From assembly GCA_009783205.1 (NCBI GenBank), contig WRHO01000002.1, positions 1 to 64,000 of the forward strand: DNA of 64,000 bases, given 5' to 3'. A model generated the notes under the pieces. It ran no database searches and was not told the DNA's origin. It saw only the letters and a program-made list of their open reading frames with translations. Shown in pieces: positions 20,901 to 28,163 of this stretch. Positions within the stretch are counted from its first letter, which is position 1. Each line of letters opens with the position of its first letter. The translations under genes and the position numbers were made by a program. The DNA comes from Oscillospiraceae bacterium. Lineage in GTDB: Bacteria > Bacillota > Clostridia > Oscillospirales > Ruminococcaceae.

Positions 20901-20936
20901 GACCTTAGTATGGCATTGTTTACAGTAATAGTTCAT
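11937..20936 (-). CDS. 2999-aa cell-surface protein: N-terminal zinc ribbon, TM/signal segment, Tyr/Asn-rich region, one SpaA/CnaB-like domain, ~9 Spy0128-like pilin isopeptide repeats, Thr/Asp/Pro-rich stalk, NPRTN + TM + RRRKK tail
   Basis: MNYYCKQCHTKV...FCRKCG; KKQISFLLIFSLVLSFFVVY; LQITKLDADTDVPLDGVEFEL; repeated (G)MFSFVVxDExxxxVSVGxNDAxGxVxFGxIxYxxAGxYxYxVxEV units; C-term NPRTNVSIIITGTMISLGALVVAVLLRRRKKNER. Confidence 0.9.
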   Translation of the reverse strand: MNYYCKQCHTKVINEEEIFCRKCGAAHAHAFEPERADILATPIVASRDSRFEPTGSVAESASTEATSIEAAKSTSVYEKSTKLVAVSFFKNWKKQISFLLIFSLVLSFFVVYNKIKISADTLDLTDVASNVRWELHDLDDRVIQNGDTIYTTEKLIMYCEFNISVFDGDFIFAEMEKNSGRYAVNLEVDELFIATAEGTKDVFAEVPGIGVFKFAEFEVDPALKKANLVFCGDYWYGDGGEWPGDVEVNEAFLFLSCEIDKSISKNKDEYNIEFPGMSAPLEVNILNNHPVASIEKTGSFIEDGWFYEWKLVVDPGEDPSLFPLTVEDYFDRTIHGYVPDSLRIKGQDPDTIPDFTWKMFDRGNDTVIEITIPEKAVNFDDSDNNKIEITFTTQLSAKEFTGDKYDEYTQVRNEVYLYDGDDTEIDYGLVDFFVPPDKKKVISKYYNGSSSNGNGNNTYYWNAQITMPASGGVGGLYDMVFSDNLPEGMILVPGSLNINWDSVDYWDLKSSSYYSNSSYEDAYLDTFKNTPNGYASWNAFYNNWLFSKLSPTLSEDYLDEFGGWTSIGYNPRDYWAYNYYEYYNGNNPYYYWGYNNYNSFKTNPVLIEETAKGFKIYFDGYYFGEQCSNIVPGTPYCTNESCQLCLKKMAFGEWFSANGGSYSGKYNISYQTMIDPDNPDVFLKNSSNGEYVQGSSVGNKAKITYDYIKGKDPLPEFTYDVNDVYVDNNLVVKYGNINYSDPYYVDWRISVNPNKLDFKEAILTDRFGYYYNSSGNLYYDQYYNERYVDCMKLPEALWDLIKDDLVYDDERDCDIYTFTDTSGVDLADLFDKINFQMVEIHSGYESSLDALDYVTEVVYIHDDEDSRKCGFDIKIENTRKMSFYVKYWLFEDSEDKYTSSGGAGYLQKNGQYYNFYNSVDLLAKIWVEPDPWDNPDDYETIVEDGVTKILKRYKDWDYNSVYISSNTISKSSQYTYGYDPNYFSYTYNYEDNSINWWITVNSNKINMPKGTKVTDALPDYMNFGENPECFIFQESYPYVSYYDYDKYMFKDETNTYTYRANNLSTGGVFDKFKDPRGSDEELDINVTFKDSNKTLEIQFGEEAEDEVFKERYYILIKTYVDTEKCPNFKTDKTFTVSNTVEIERPDGIKDSYTAKVSGINNKAISKSAVVEGNNKITYTVGVNGNGLIIGPDSSNSEFPEGCTVSDKIPEGLKLDTGGEDQDIIRFYKGLVSNSGIITKGDQITDLEAEGIEWSYELTTNDLSIAFTKEGYDKCVVIEYTCFAVTAGTYKNEALLQGKGITEDVGKASTSQFLAGGGGTVLPKAKLQITKLDADTDVPLDGVEFELWTVINGVDTCVDRGTTNSFGVLTFNLLSPSRTYQIIETSAKEGYAASTAQIIYNNGVSIGEISVLNADGTVSGGVTIGKGADDIPLTGSETATVDITNKSVQLKPVELTLKGTKNFTVTHEEDHASNGTRLEAGAFMFTVTDVYDNILSTGTNRADTVGVHDVDGYGGVYAGAIDFSSIEFVAAGSYTLTVAEVNGGLSRYTYSDKVYTIEVRVIEEKVSEELYELVIDSVDINDGGSLIDITADNGESTLEFDNKYRGVVPASVTVQFNGLKSFLDGHGDVVYVGATQFSFIMEELNEDLSSKGTGIVAVGSNAVPTDGNVNSIRHSEIIFSPITYTEEDFLNGAAYTDPANPSYDLRKFYYRVTEVDTGIPGVVYDKIVHVETVTVRRYTDANDDIVLEIYNIGDVDGECKCDHDHDDVDFNQNVFKPDNSILDITGEYNVCFINAHYAEPVNVVINGRKQFNDPDGNSIQGQLEAGMFSFIVKDEHGNTVSTATNKKNGDIEFSKLHFEAPGTYSFIVKEVMPVYDPDTHEYSGNWNPYIKYDPTPHTITVEVTEEVITAETQPGIMGLKSVLVANIIYDNSKNKEIVFVNEFEEDGDKPYNVAKVTITGEKWLYNSLKDDYDFIDEDMFSFVIEDMSDNVVAVGVNSAGTPAMINFGSLWFTDKGWDDAEDSRTYTYKAREIDGNLSGYIYDNSLYYFDVTVNRVRDGSNNVIDLTVTYTYRVVYDINNNEIQENYKTIKFTNYDGIIAYQPTVRKELIGETLKEGQFHFVLTDSSGSVISTAVNDEDGEVKFPLIYYNQRGIYNYKIMEVDGNDPDTIYDNTVYSFSVAVSDFNSDNVLEYEENLTEQDPVFHNKKCTVDTKLNLSGTKVFEGNDGISLDIFRFEVYDTGKGFAQNGGNLVSIGVPDSSGKIAFTPIQYYAQGTHYYRISETIGKIANMTYDPSVYYLEVTIDASGNITAKMNKDTTEDLVAIDVNSPSALQSGLLFDNQYVTERARVPFNANKILEGKTLEDGMFVFVVEKKNDDGSWTEVLRQKNYTPDDEDDHSKVRFGTIVYDKAGEYEYRIREIEGDDDNITYDAQEYCFKVVVENDNGVLKGKKVFADLTEVDDDEIVFTNIYDEPEQTTAPDTSTEEDTTDTTDENTTETDTTAPDTSTDDVTTETDTTVPDTSTDDDTTETDTTAPDTSTEDDTSDTTDENTTESGTAESITSEPITSEPITTETTTEEITTTTDTESESPGTDTTESESPGTDTTEPATPGTDTTEPATPGTDTTEPATPGTDTSDTDTTGTLSVASTEPTTTPKGTEPISKQPIDTTPTGTTNNIPFITTAPVITPSPYVSTAPDDYPPFIDLIRPGPVRPPSFIEQIDLMFVVHKSLNGAAMKAGMFSFVLKDENGKIVSVGINDADGTVRFGSIFYTKAGVYEYTVSEVNSGGGHQYDEKVYPVTVIVREENGFFKGEVKYSVPNGKDYIEFNNKWDDKSIPVTFTGRKILENNAMLDKMFSFVVVDEDDKIVSVGTNDAGGNVKFGNFYCNIEGGKKYKLKILEIGGEAIGVNYDKSVLDLQVEFKEVNGVMTGSVVNSNELLFTNTFISTIITESTRTTDTTRTTSTLDTNPRTNVSIIITGTMISLGALVVAVLLRRRKKNER
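13036..13185 (-). repeat. five tandem 30-bp units encoding TEPATPGTDT / TESESPGTDT
   Basis: gtatcggttccgggcgtcgccggctcggtt x3 then gtatcggttccgggcgactccgattcggtt-type x2 on the + strand. Confidence 0.95.
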
Positions 20937-21023
20937 TTTCTACCTCCCAGCATAAAACGCGTGTGTACTCTCTCGTACCGTCCGAGAAATTATAACGAAT
21001 AACATACAATAACCTACGGAGTT

Positions 21024-21052
21024 ATTATATCACGCAAAACAAAGCTTGTCAA
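21024..21052 (-). promoter_or_regulatory. perfect consensus promoter TTGACA-17-TATAAT for the giant surface protein
   Basis: Minus strand: TTGACA (21052-21047), agctttgttttgcgtga, TATAAT (21029-21024). Confidence 0.75.
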
Positions 21053-21093
21053 CAAATTTTTATAGATTTTTTACAAAAAAGTCTCCTTTTTTA

Positions 21094-21122
21094 TTGACAA
21101 ATTTGAGCAAATTTATTAAAAT
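21094..21122 (+). promoter_or_regulatory. promoter TTGACA-17-TAAAAT for the WG-repeat protein
   Basis: TTGACA 21094-21099, TAAAAT 21117-21122, upstream of ORF 21180. Confidence 0.55.
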
Positions 21123-21179
21123 CATATATATTGTTTTTTTTCTTGTGAAAAAACACATTTTAGAGGGGGTGCCTAAATT

Positions 21180-23036
21180 ATGCACAAGAATATTCTGTCG
21201 TTATTAATCTCAATACTGATAATAACAATAACGCCACGATGTACAACCTCGGCGGCATCGCATAACTCTGTGACAACAATCCTTGAGCCTTCGTTAAAAG
21301 CCGCCGAAGACTATCCCGACTCTTATCCGAACGGGGTATATCCGATTATGGGTTCTTCCTTAGTTTTGGTAAGAAGCGATTACGACGATATATCGGGAAT
21401 TTATAACGGCAAAACGGGCGAGCGTATTACCCCGGGATATTTTCACTTCAAAACCGACCACGATGAAGAGATTGATTTTTATATTTATACAAAAGACGGT
21501 ATGAAGGTTGTCGATTATTCGGTTATAATGGTTGTCGACAGATATGAAAAACACGAGGGCGGCGGTGAAGAATATGAACTGCCGGTATATAAATACGGGT
21601 TTCTGCACCGAAGCGGAGTAATCGCAATTCCTTTTGAATACGATAAAGCGGAGGATTTCAGTAACGGACTCGCACAGGTTGCGAAGGACGGTAAGCGCGG
21701 TTTTATCAATATATTCGGCGAGGCGGTAGTGCCTATTGAATATGATTACGATTATGAACGACAATACCTGCGTTATGAAAACAGATTTTCTGAAGGAATG
21801 GCGGCGGTCAGCAAGGACGGGAAATGGGGGTTTGTTGATAAAAGCGGGAATGTTGTTGTGTCGTTGGAGTATGACGCGGCTGAAGCCTTTGGCGACGGAA
21901 TGGCGGCGGTATGCAAGGACGGAAAATGGGGGTTTATCAACGCGGGGGGAGAGCTCGTTGTCCCGCTTGAATACGCAAGTGTAAACGAATTTTGCGACGG
22001 CGTTGCAACGGTTAATGTGGGTGATTCGCTTACAACGGGGTATGAGTGGTCAAAATGGAAAATGGGGTTGATTAATAAGAAGGGTGAGCTTTTACTCCCC
22101 GCAGAATATAATTATATCGGTTATTTTAATGACGGCTTGGCGGAAATTTTAATAGGAGACAGAAATTCACTGTCCGGTCGCAAGGGCTTTATCAACACAA
22201 GCGGCGAGATTGTAATACCGATTGAATACGATGATTTGCGTAGCTTTGAGAACGGCTTGGCTATGGTATGCAAAAAGGGGAAATGGGGCTTTATCGACAC
22301 AAGCGGCGAAATTGTAATACCGTTGGAATGTGATTGGATTTGGAGACTCGGCGATGATTTTTATGGGGTTAGTATCGACAAAACAAACAGAAAAAGCGGT
22401 ATAAAAAAAGGCGTCGGCGTTTTAAATAAAGAGGGCGAGTTTTTTATCCCGACGGGAGTGTACGACGAAATCCATCCTTTTGTGGACGGCTTTGCTATCG
22501 TCGGCAAGGGGCGCAACAACAAAATAGAGTACGGTATAATCAACACAAATGGCGAAATTGTTCTGCCGATTGAATATGACTCAATGGGCGGATATTTGAG
22601 CAAGAATTATACGGACGGTCTTTTGACGGTCAGAAAGAACGGTATATCGGGAATACTCGATACAAACACAAGGTTCATTATTCCCTTAGAGTACAATTAT
22701 AACCTCGCATACCTCCCGGTAAAAGACTTGGCAATCGTCGTAAAAGATGACAAAGAGGGTATTATTACCCTAAACAATGAGGTTGTGCTTCCGCTCGAAT
22801 ATAATCGCATTATATATGTACACGGCGAGGGAAACACACACTATTTTTGGGTCAAAAAAGACGGCTTATGGGGGGTTATATCCGTATTTGGGAGTTATGT
22901 CGAAAGCAACCCGAAAACGGGTATAAAAGTGTTGCCGATATATATAATACCGACAACATTACTCCTTTTATACGCCTTTGTGAGTCGTCAAAAACACTTC
23001 GGCAAACGAATCAAGTTATTTTCAAACACTTTCTAA
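21180..23036 (+). CDS. WG-repeat (KWG) protein, secreted/membrane anchored
   Basis: Signal-like N-terminus; about ten degenerate copies of KDGKWGFINxxGExVIPLEYDxxxxF; C-terminal TM VLPIYIIPTTLLLLYAFV. Confidence 0.88.
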   Translation: MHKNILSLLISILIITITPRCTTSAASHNSVTTILEPSLKAAEDYPDSYPNGVYPIMGSSLVLVRSDYDDISGIYNGKTGERITPGYFHFKTDHDEEIDFYIYTKDGMKVVDYSVIMVVDRYEKHEGGGEEYELPVYKYGFLHRSGVIAIPFEYDKAEDFSNGLAQVAKDGKRGFINIFGEAVVPIEYDYDYERQYLRYENRFSEGMAAVSKDGKWGFVDKSGNVVVSLEYDAAEAFGDGMAAVCKDGKWGFINAGGELVVPLEYASVNEFCDGVATVNVGDSLTTGYEWSKWKMGLINKKGELLLPAEYNYIGYFNDGLAEILIGDRNSLSGRKGFINTSGEIVIPIEYDDLRSFENGLAMVCKKGKWGFIDTSGEIVIPLECDWIWRLGDDFYGVSIDKTNRKSGIKKGVGVLNKEGEFFIPTGVYDEIHPFVDGFAIVGKGRNNKIEYGIINTNGEIVLPIEYDSMGGYLSKNYTDGLLTVRKNGISGILDTNTRFIIPLEYNYNLAYLPVKDLAIVVKDDKEGIITLNNEVVLPLEYNRIIYVHGEGNTHYFWVKKDGLWGVISVFGSYVESNPKTGIKVLPIYIIPTTLLLLYAFVSRQKHFGKRIKLFSNTF

Positions 23037-23043
23037 ACCCCTT

Positions 23044-25461
23044 TCATCTAACCACAATATTAACCAGCTTATCGGGGACGACTATTTCCTTAACAATGGT
23101 CTTTGAGTCTAACGCCGCTCCTAAGGCTTCTTTTGCGCGGGTCAGCACCTCTGTTTTGTCACAGCCCGTCGGTACAACTAACTTTGCGCGGACTTTTCCG
23201 CAAACCTGTACAACTATTTCAACCTCGTCGTCCTTGCACAACGCCTCGTCATACTTAGGGAGCGATTGTTCGTTTAAAATTCCAAACCCCGCCGCCTCAA
23301 ACATTTCCTCGGTTATATGCGGCGCGAACGGATTCAATAATAAGAGGAAAGACCGAAGCTCGGCATTATTAATTGCGCCCGTCGCGTATATCTCATTAAT
23401 AAGCGACATTAAAGAGGCAATTGCCGTGTTAAATTTTAAATGTTCTATATCATAGGTGACTTTTTTGATGGTTTTATGAAACGATGAACAAAGCTCCTTC
23501 CTATAACTGTCAACTGTCAACTGTCCATTGTCAACTGTCGTCAACCGGCATAAATTCCACACGCGGTCTAAGAAGCGTTTACAGCCTTTAATCCCCGTCA
23601 TGCTCCATGGCGCGACCTTTTCAAAATCCCCCACAAACATTTCATACAGTCTAAGTGCGTCCGCGCCGTAATCGCGAATAATTTCGTCGGGGTTGATGAC
23701 GTTGCCGCGAGATTTAGACATTTTCTGCATATCCTCGCCTAATATCATTCCGTGCGACGTACGCTTATTGTACGGCTCTTTAGAAGACACTATACCTATA
23801 TCGTATAAGAATTTATGCCAAAATCTCGAATACAATAAATGCAGCGTTGTATGCTCCATACCGCCGTTGTACCAATCGACATTCATCCAATAATCGAGCT
23901 TTTCCTTTGACGCTAAAGCCGTTTTGTTGTACGGGTCACAATAGCGGAGAAAGTACCACGAGCTTCCCGCCCATTGCGGCATTGTGTCGGTTTCGCGTTT
24001 TGCCGCTCCGCCGCACTCGGGACAGGTTGTGTTGATAAAATCGTCTAATGCCGCTAACGGGGACTCGCCCGTATCCGTCGGCATATATGTCTCAACCTCG
24101 GGAAGCATTAGAGGAAGTTGACTTTCGGGAATCGCCACCCACCCGCATTTTTCACAATGAACCAAAGGGATAGGCTCACCCCAATATCTCTGCCGACTGA
24201 ACACCCAGTCGCGAAGCTTATAATTAATCTTCGGCTCGCCTAATTTTTGTTTCGACAGGTATTCGGTTATTTTTACCTTTGCGTCATCTACGCTCATACC
24301 GTCTAAAAAGCCGGAGTTGACCATAATTCCCGAGTCACAATCGGTAAATGCCTCTTTCTCGATATCTCCCCCCGATACCACCTCAATTATCGGAAGGTTG
24401 AACTTTTTAGCAAACTCCCAGTCGCGGGTATCGTGTCCCGGAACCGCCATAATTGCGCCCGTTCCGTAGCTCATTAATACATAATCGGAAACAAATATGG
24501 GAATTTCGGTATTGTTGACGGGGTTGACCGCGCAAACGCCGTCTAATTTCACCCCCGTCTTTTCTTTGACCATTTCCGTCCGCTCAAAGTCGGATTTTTT
24601 TGCGGACGCCGTCTTGTACTCAAGAATCTCGCTATAATTAGAAAGCCTTTCCTTCCATGCGTCTATATAAGGATGCTCGGGAGAAATGACCATATAAGTC
24701 GCTCCGAACAAGGTGTCGGGGCGGGTGGTGAAAATACGCAAAATATCTCCCGCGGTTGACGTGAAATCCACCTCCGCGCCGGTGCTTCTTCCTATCCAGT
24801 TAATCTGTGACGTCTTAACCCGCTCGGGATAATCCACCTCTGTTAAATCGTCGATTAAGCGTTGCGCGTACTCGGTAATTTTTAACATCCATTGGCTCTT
24901 GACCCTGCGTACAACCTCACTGTGACAGCGTTCACAGCTTCCGTCAACAACCTCTTCATTTGCTAAAACGACCTTACAATCGGTACACCAGTTGACCGCC
25001 ATTTCCTTTTTATACGCCAACCCCTTTTTAAACAATTGAAGAAAAATCCACTGAGTCCATTTATAATACTCGGGGTCTGTGGTGTTTATTTCTCTTGACC
25101 AGTCGAACGAAAACCCGATTGCCTTCGCCTGTCTCGTGAAGTTTTTTACGTTGTCGGCGGTTACCTTAGCGGGGTGGATTTTGTTTTTTATCGCAAAGTT
25201 CTCGGTGGGCAACCCGAATGCGTCCCACCCGAACGGATAAAGCACGTTATATCCCTCTAACCGCCTTTTGCGCGCAAGAATATCCATTGCGGTATATGGG
25301 CGCGGGTGTCCTATGTGCAACCCCTGTCCCGAGGGATACGGAAACTCCACAAGGACGTAGAATTTCTCCTTATCGAAGTTTTCGACGACCTTAAATGTTT
25401 CGTTCTTCTCCCAATAATCCTGCCACTTTTTTTCAATTGATGTGTAATTGTACTCTTTCAT
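23044..25461 (-). CDS. leuS: leucyl-tRNA synthetase
   Basis: [19 protein letters not shown] (HIGH), [14 protein letters not shown] (KMSKS), CP1 editing domain; 805 aa. Confidence 0.96.
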   Translation of the reverse strand: MKEYNYTSIEKKWQDYWEKNETFKVVENFDKEKFYVLVEFPYPSGQGLHIGHPRPYTAMDILARKRRLEGYNVLYPFGWDAFGLPTENFAIKNKIHPAKVTADNVKNFTRQAKAIGFSFDWSREINTTDPEYYKWTQWIFLQLFKKGLAYKKEMAVNWCTDCKVVLANEEVVDGSCERCHSEVVRRVKSQWMLKITEYAQRLIDDLTEVDYPERVKTSQINWIGRSTGAEVDFTSTAGDILRIFTTRPDTLFGATYMVISPEHPYIDAWKERLSNYSEILEYKTASAKKSDFERTEMVKEKTGVKLDGVCAVNPVNNTEIPIFVSDYVLMSYGTGAIMAVPGHDTRDWEFAKKFNLPIIEVVSGGDIEKEAFTDCDSGIMVNSGFLDGMSVDDAKVKITEYLSKQKLGEPKINYKLRDWVFSRQRYWGEPIPLVHCEKCGWVAIPESQLPLMLPEVETYMPTDTGESPLAALDDFINTTCPECGGAAKRETDTMPQWAGSSWYFLRYCDPYNKTALASKEKLDYWMNVDWYNGGMEHTTLHLLYSRFWHKFLYDIGIVSSKEPYNKRTSHGMILGEDMQKMSKSRGNVINPDEIIRDYGADALRLYEMFVGDFEKVAPWSMTGIKGCKRFLDRVWNLCRLTTVDNGQLTVDSYRKELCSSFHKTIKKVTYDIEHLKFNTAIASLMSLINEIYATGAINNAELRSFLLLLNPFAPHITEEMFEAAGFGILNEQSLPKYDEALCKDDEVEIVVQVCGKVRAKLVVPTGCDKTEVLTRAKEALGAALDSKTIVKEIVVPDKLVNIVVR
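23504..23545 (-). repeat. heptameric ACAGTTG array (site A) inside leuS
   Basis: + strand aactgtcaactgtcaactgtccattgtcaactgtcgtcaac; encodes [12 protein letters not shown] in LeuRS. Confidence 0.9.
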
Positions 25462-25493
25462 TTTTCCTGTTATCTCCTGTATTTATATTGTAT

Positions 25494-26384
25494 TTATATT
25501 GATAAAAGCAATTCGCGTAAAACCTTACCCGCAGTTGCCGCACAAACGCCGCTTGTATCATATGGGTGGGAATATTCGACCAAATCCGCGCCGACAATGT
25601 TTGCGCCGCAAACATATCTAATCATTTGAATAAGCTCTAAAAAGCGAACCCCTCCCGCCTCCGGGGTTCCGGTTGCGGGAAACTCGGACGGGTCAAGAAC
25701 GTCAATATCTATTGTCAAATAGACCGGGTTATCGCCCAAGCTATTAACGACGTCAAATCCTTCTGTAAAATTCGGGAGAAAACTCGATATTGTGGGCATA
25801 GCATATTCTTTTGATAAATGAATATGTTTTTCGCCCCACTCAAACTCTTCCCTCGTTCCCGAGCGCACTCCGAAGCTGTATATGCGGTTATCCCCCAACA
25901 CCTCCCAACACCGCCGCATGACGCAGGCGTGTGAGAGCTTTTCGCCGAGATACTCGTCCCGCAAATCAGTATGCGCGTCAAAATGTATAAGCCGCAAATC
26001 GGGGTATTTTTGGCTACAAGCTTCTATTGCGGGCAGAGTCACAAGATGCTCTCCGCCGAGCATGACCGGTATTTTATTATCGTTTAAAATTTGCTTTTGG
26101 GCTTTATATATCGTTAAAAGCGTTTTTTCGGTATTGCCGAACGGAAGCTCTAATTCGCCGGAATCGAAAACCTTAATGTCCGTAAGCTCTTTGTTCAAAT
26201 ACGGGCTGTAGCTCTCGAGTCCGTAGCTTTCGGCGCGAATGACCTTTCCCCCGAATCTCGCACCGGGACGATATGAGGTTGTCCCGTCAAACCCCGCGCC
26301 GAATAATACAATGTCAGCATCTTGGTAATCGGAATCACAGCCTATAAAGCGGTCGGAAGTGATTTGTTTGTTTAATTCTTTCAT
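25494..26384 (-). CDS. speB: agmatinase (arginase/ureohydrolase family)
   Basis: GGEHLVTLP, HFDAHTDLRDEY, LTIDIDVLDPSEFPATGTPEAGG metal-binding motifs; adjacent to speE. Confidence 0.92.
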   Translation of the reverse strand: MKELNKQITSDRFIGCDSDYQDADIVLFGAGFDGTTSYRPGARFGGKVIRAESYGLESYSPYLNKELTDIKVFDSGELELPFGNTEKTLLTIYKAQKQILNDNKIPVMLGGEHLVTLPAIEACSQKYPDLRLIHFDAHTDLRDEYLGEKLSHACVMRRCWEVLGDNRIYSFGVRSGTREEFEWGEKHIHLSKEYAMPTISSFLPNFTEGFDVVNSLGDNPVYLTIDIDVLDPSEFPATGTPEAGGVRFLELIQMIRYVCGANIVGADLVEYSHPYDTSGVCAATAGKVLRELLLSI

Positions 26385-26431
26385 TTTCTGTACTTACCTT
26401 TCCGAGCCGCAAAAAGCTCTCTTTCAACCTT

Positions 26432-26480
26432 CAGTCAAGCTCTCGAGCGAAATGAATCCGCTCGTAAGCTCTCTTTCAAC
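26432..26480 (-). repeat. 49-nt hairpin repeat, copy 1 (speE-speB intergenic)
   Basis: Sense: gttgaaagagagcttacgagcggattcatttcgctcgagagcttgactg; 44/49 identical to 41736-41784. Confidence 0.85.
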
Positions 26481-27332
26481 TTACTCTACCTCTCTCAACA
26501 TTTCCTCGACATAGCTCGGCAGGGCAAATGCACCCTTATGCAAATTTGTATTGTAATACCGAGTTTTAAGTCCTAATGCGTTCCAAAGCTCGGGCTTAAA
26601 ATCGTCGGTCGGGTGAAATTTTTTGCTCGCAAAACCAAAGAGCCAGTGTCCGGAGGGGTAGGTCGGTATATGCGCCTGATACACTCTGCTGATTGGGAAC
26701 GACTCAACTATGCGCTTATGGGCGCGTTTCATCGCGTCGGCGTCATTTGCATAAAACGGGCTTTCGTGTTGATTTACCATTATACCCGTATCGGTGAGCG
26801 CGTTGTAACAGTTGCCGTAGAACTCTTTTTTGAACAAGCCCTCGCCCGGACCGAGGGGGTCGGTTGAATCGACAATGATTAGGTCATAAGCGTTTTCGCA
26901 ATTGCGTACAAATTTTAACCCGTCTTGATAATAAACGCTCAATCGCGGGTCGTCAAAGCTCGAAGCCGTCTTTGGCAAATATTCTTTACAGACCTTTACA
27001 ACGAGCTCGTCTATCTCAACCATGTCTATTTTCTCGATACCGTTATAACGACAAAGCTCGCGAACCGCGCCGCCGTCGCCCGCACCTATCAGTAACACCT
27101 TCTTTATATCGGGATTTACCGACATAGGCACATGAACAATCATATCGTGATAAATAAACTCGTCTCTTTCGGTCAACATCATATAACCGTCAAGGGCGAG
27201 AAATCTCCCAAATTCAACAGAGTCGAATACATCTATTCTTTGTATCCCGGAATTATCCGAAAAAAGCTGTTTCGTGACTTTAATCGAAAATCGAACCGTT
27301 TTTGTGTGATATTCGCTGAACCATAAATCCAT
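26481..27332 (-). CDS. speE: spermidine synthase
   Basis: LLIGAGDGGAVRELCRY, MVEIDELVVKVCKEYLP, DLIIVDSTDPLGPGEGLF; start at MDLWFSEYHT. Confidence 0.95.
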   Translation of the reverse strand: MDLWFSEYHTKTVRFSIKVTKQLFSDNSGIQRIDVFDSVEFGRFLALDGYMMLTERDEFIYHDMIVHVPMSVNPDIKKVLLIGAGDGGAVRELCRYNGIEKIDMVEIDELVVKVCKEYLPKTASSFDDPRLSVYYQDGLKFVRNCENAYDLIIVDSTDPLGPGEGLFKKEFYGNCYNALTDTGIMVNQHESPFYANDADAMKRAHKRIVESFPISRVYQAHIPTYPSGHWLFGFASKKFHPTDDFKPELWNALGLKTRYYNTNLHKGAFALPSYVEEMLREVE

Positions 27333-27486
27333 TTTAGAAACCAAGCCTTTCCGTGCCGCAAAATTTTGTTTAAAAGAAGGTAAATTTATCTTATTTATGT
27401 TATTATTACTATAACACGATTTTTTTGAATTTGCAATACGAATACGGGAACATTATTATTATTCTTTTTATAAAATCAAAAAAACA

Positions 27487-27515
27487 CTTTACAAATACCA
27501 ATATTAGGTATATAA
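27487..27515 (+). promoter_or_regulatory. promoter TTTACA-17-TATAAT
   Basis: TTTACA 27487-27492 and TATAAT 27510-27515 upstream of ORF 27551. Confidence 0.55.
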
Positions 27516-27550
27516 TAATATAAGAGATTAACAAAGGAGGGCTTTCAATA

Positions 27551-28084
27551 ATGAAATTAGCATGGGCGGCTTTCGGTGTGGCTACTCTCGTTGGGGTAGG
27601 CTATATCATAGGTAAAAAGGTAATAGAAAAAAGAAACGGGGAAGACGACTTCTACGAATTTGACGCTTCGGACAATTTTGACGAAGCCGACGAAGGCGAG
27701 AATAATGAAGACGGAGAAAACCCGGACGTTTACGCAAAGGCTAAAGGAAAAGAATACGGAGAAAAAATCCGCAAAGCCTCAATGTTCGCCGTAGGAGCAA
27801 TAAAAACGAGCGCGGATAAATTAGGTGAAACGATTTCAGACATAAAATCAAAGGATATGGTAAAAAAAGGCGAACAAACCGTTGACGCGGTAAAGGAAAC
27901 CGGAGAAAATATCAGAAATGATATAAAACGCGATTTTGAAGATTTTAAAGGTATGGTATCTTCAATTGAGGAAGATGTAAAAGAATCCGATTTGTTTGAA
28001 ACTGCGGAAAATTTGACAGAAGATATCAAAGAAGAGGTCAAGAATGTGTTCGGCACAGACCGCTCTGACGATTATAAGGAATGA
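27551..28084 (+). CDS. hypothetical protein: N-terminal TM, acidic linker, amphipathic coiled region (YtxH-like architecture)
   Basis: MKLAWAAFGVATLVGVGYIIGKKVIEK followed by DEADEGENNEDGEN and charged helical repeats. Confidence 0.65.
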   Translation: MKLAWAAFGVATLVGVGYIIGKKVIEKRNGEDDFYEFDASDNFDEADEGENNEDGENPDVYAKAKGKEYGEKIRKASMFAVGAIKTSADKLGETISDIKSKDMVKKGEQTVDAVKETGENIRNDIKRDFEDFKGMVSSIEEDVKESDLFETAENLTEDIKEEVKNVFGTDRSDDYKE

Positions 28085-28101
28085 CCGGTATCAATTAAAG
28101 T

Positions 28102-28146
28102 AAAAAAGCCGCACTTGCCGTTTAAAGCGTGAAGTGCGGCTTTTTT
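28102..28146. terminator. bidirectional intrinsic terminator
   Basis: AAAAAAGCCGCACTT ... AAGTGCGGCTTTTTT perfect inverted repeat between convergent genes. Confidence 0.9.
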
Positions 28147-28163
28147 ATCACAACTATATAACC

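Noticed and set aside
23504-23545. Heptad tract in leuS considered a frameshift/pseudogene mark
   Set aside because: The reading frame is open through the tract and both flanking conserved segments are in the same frame.
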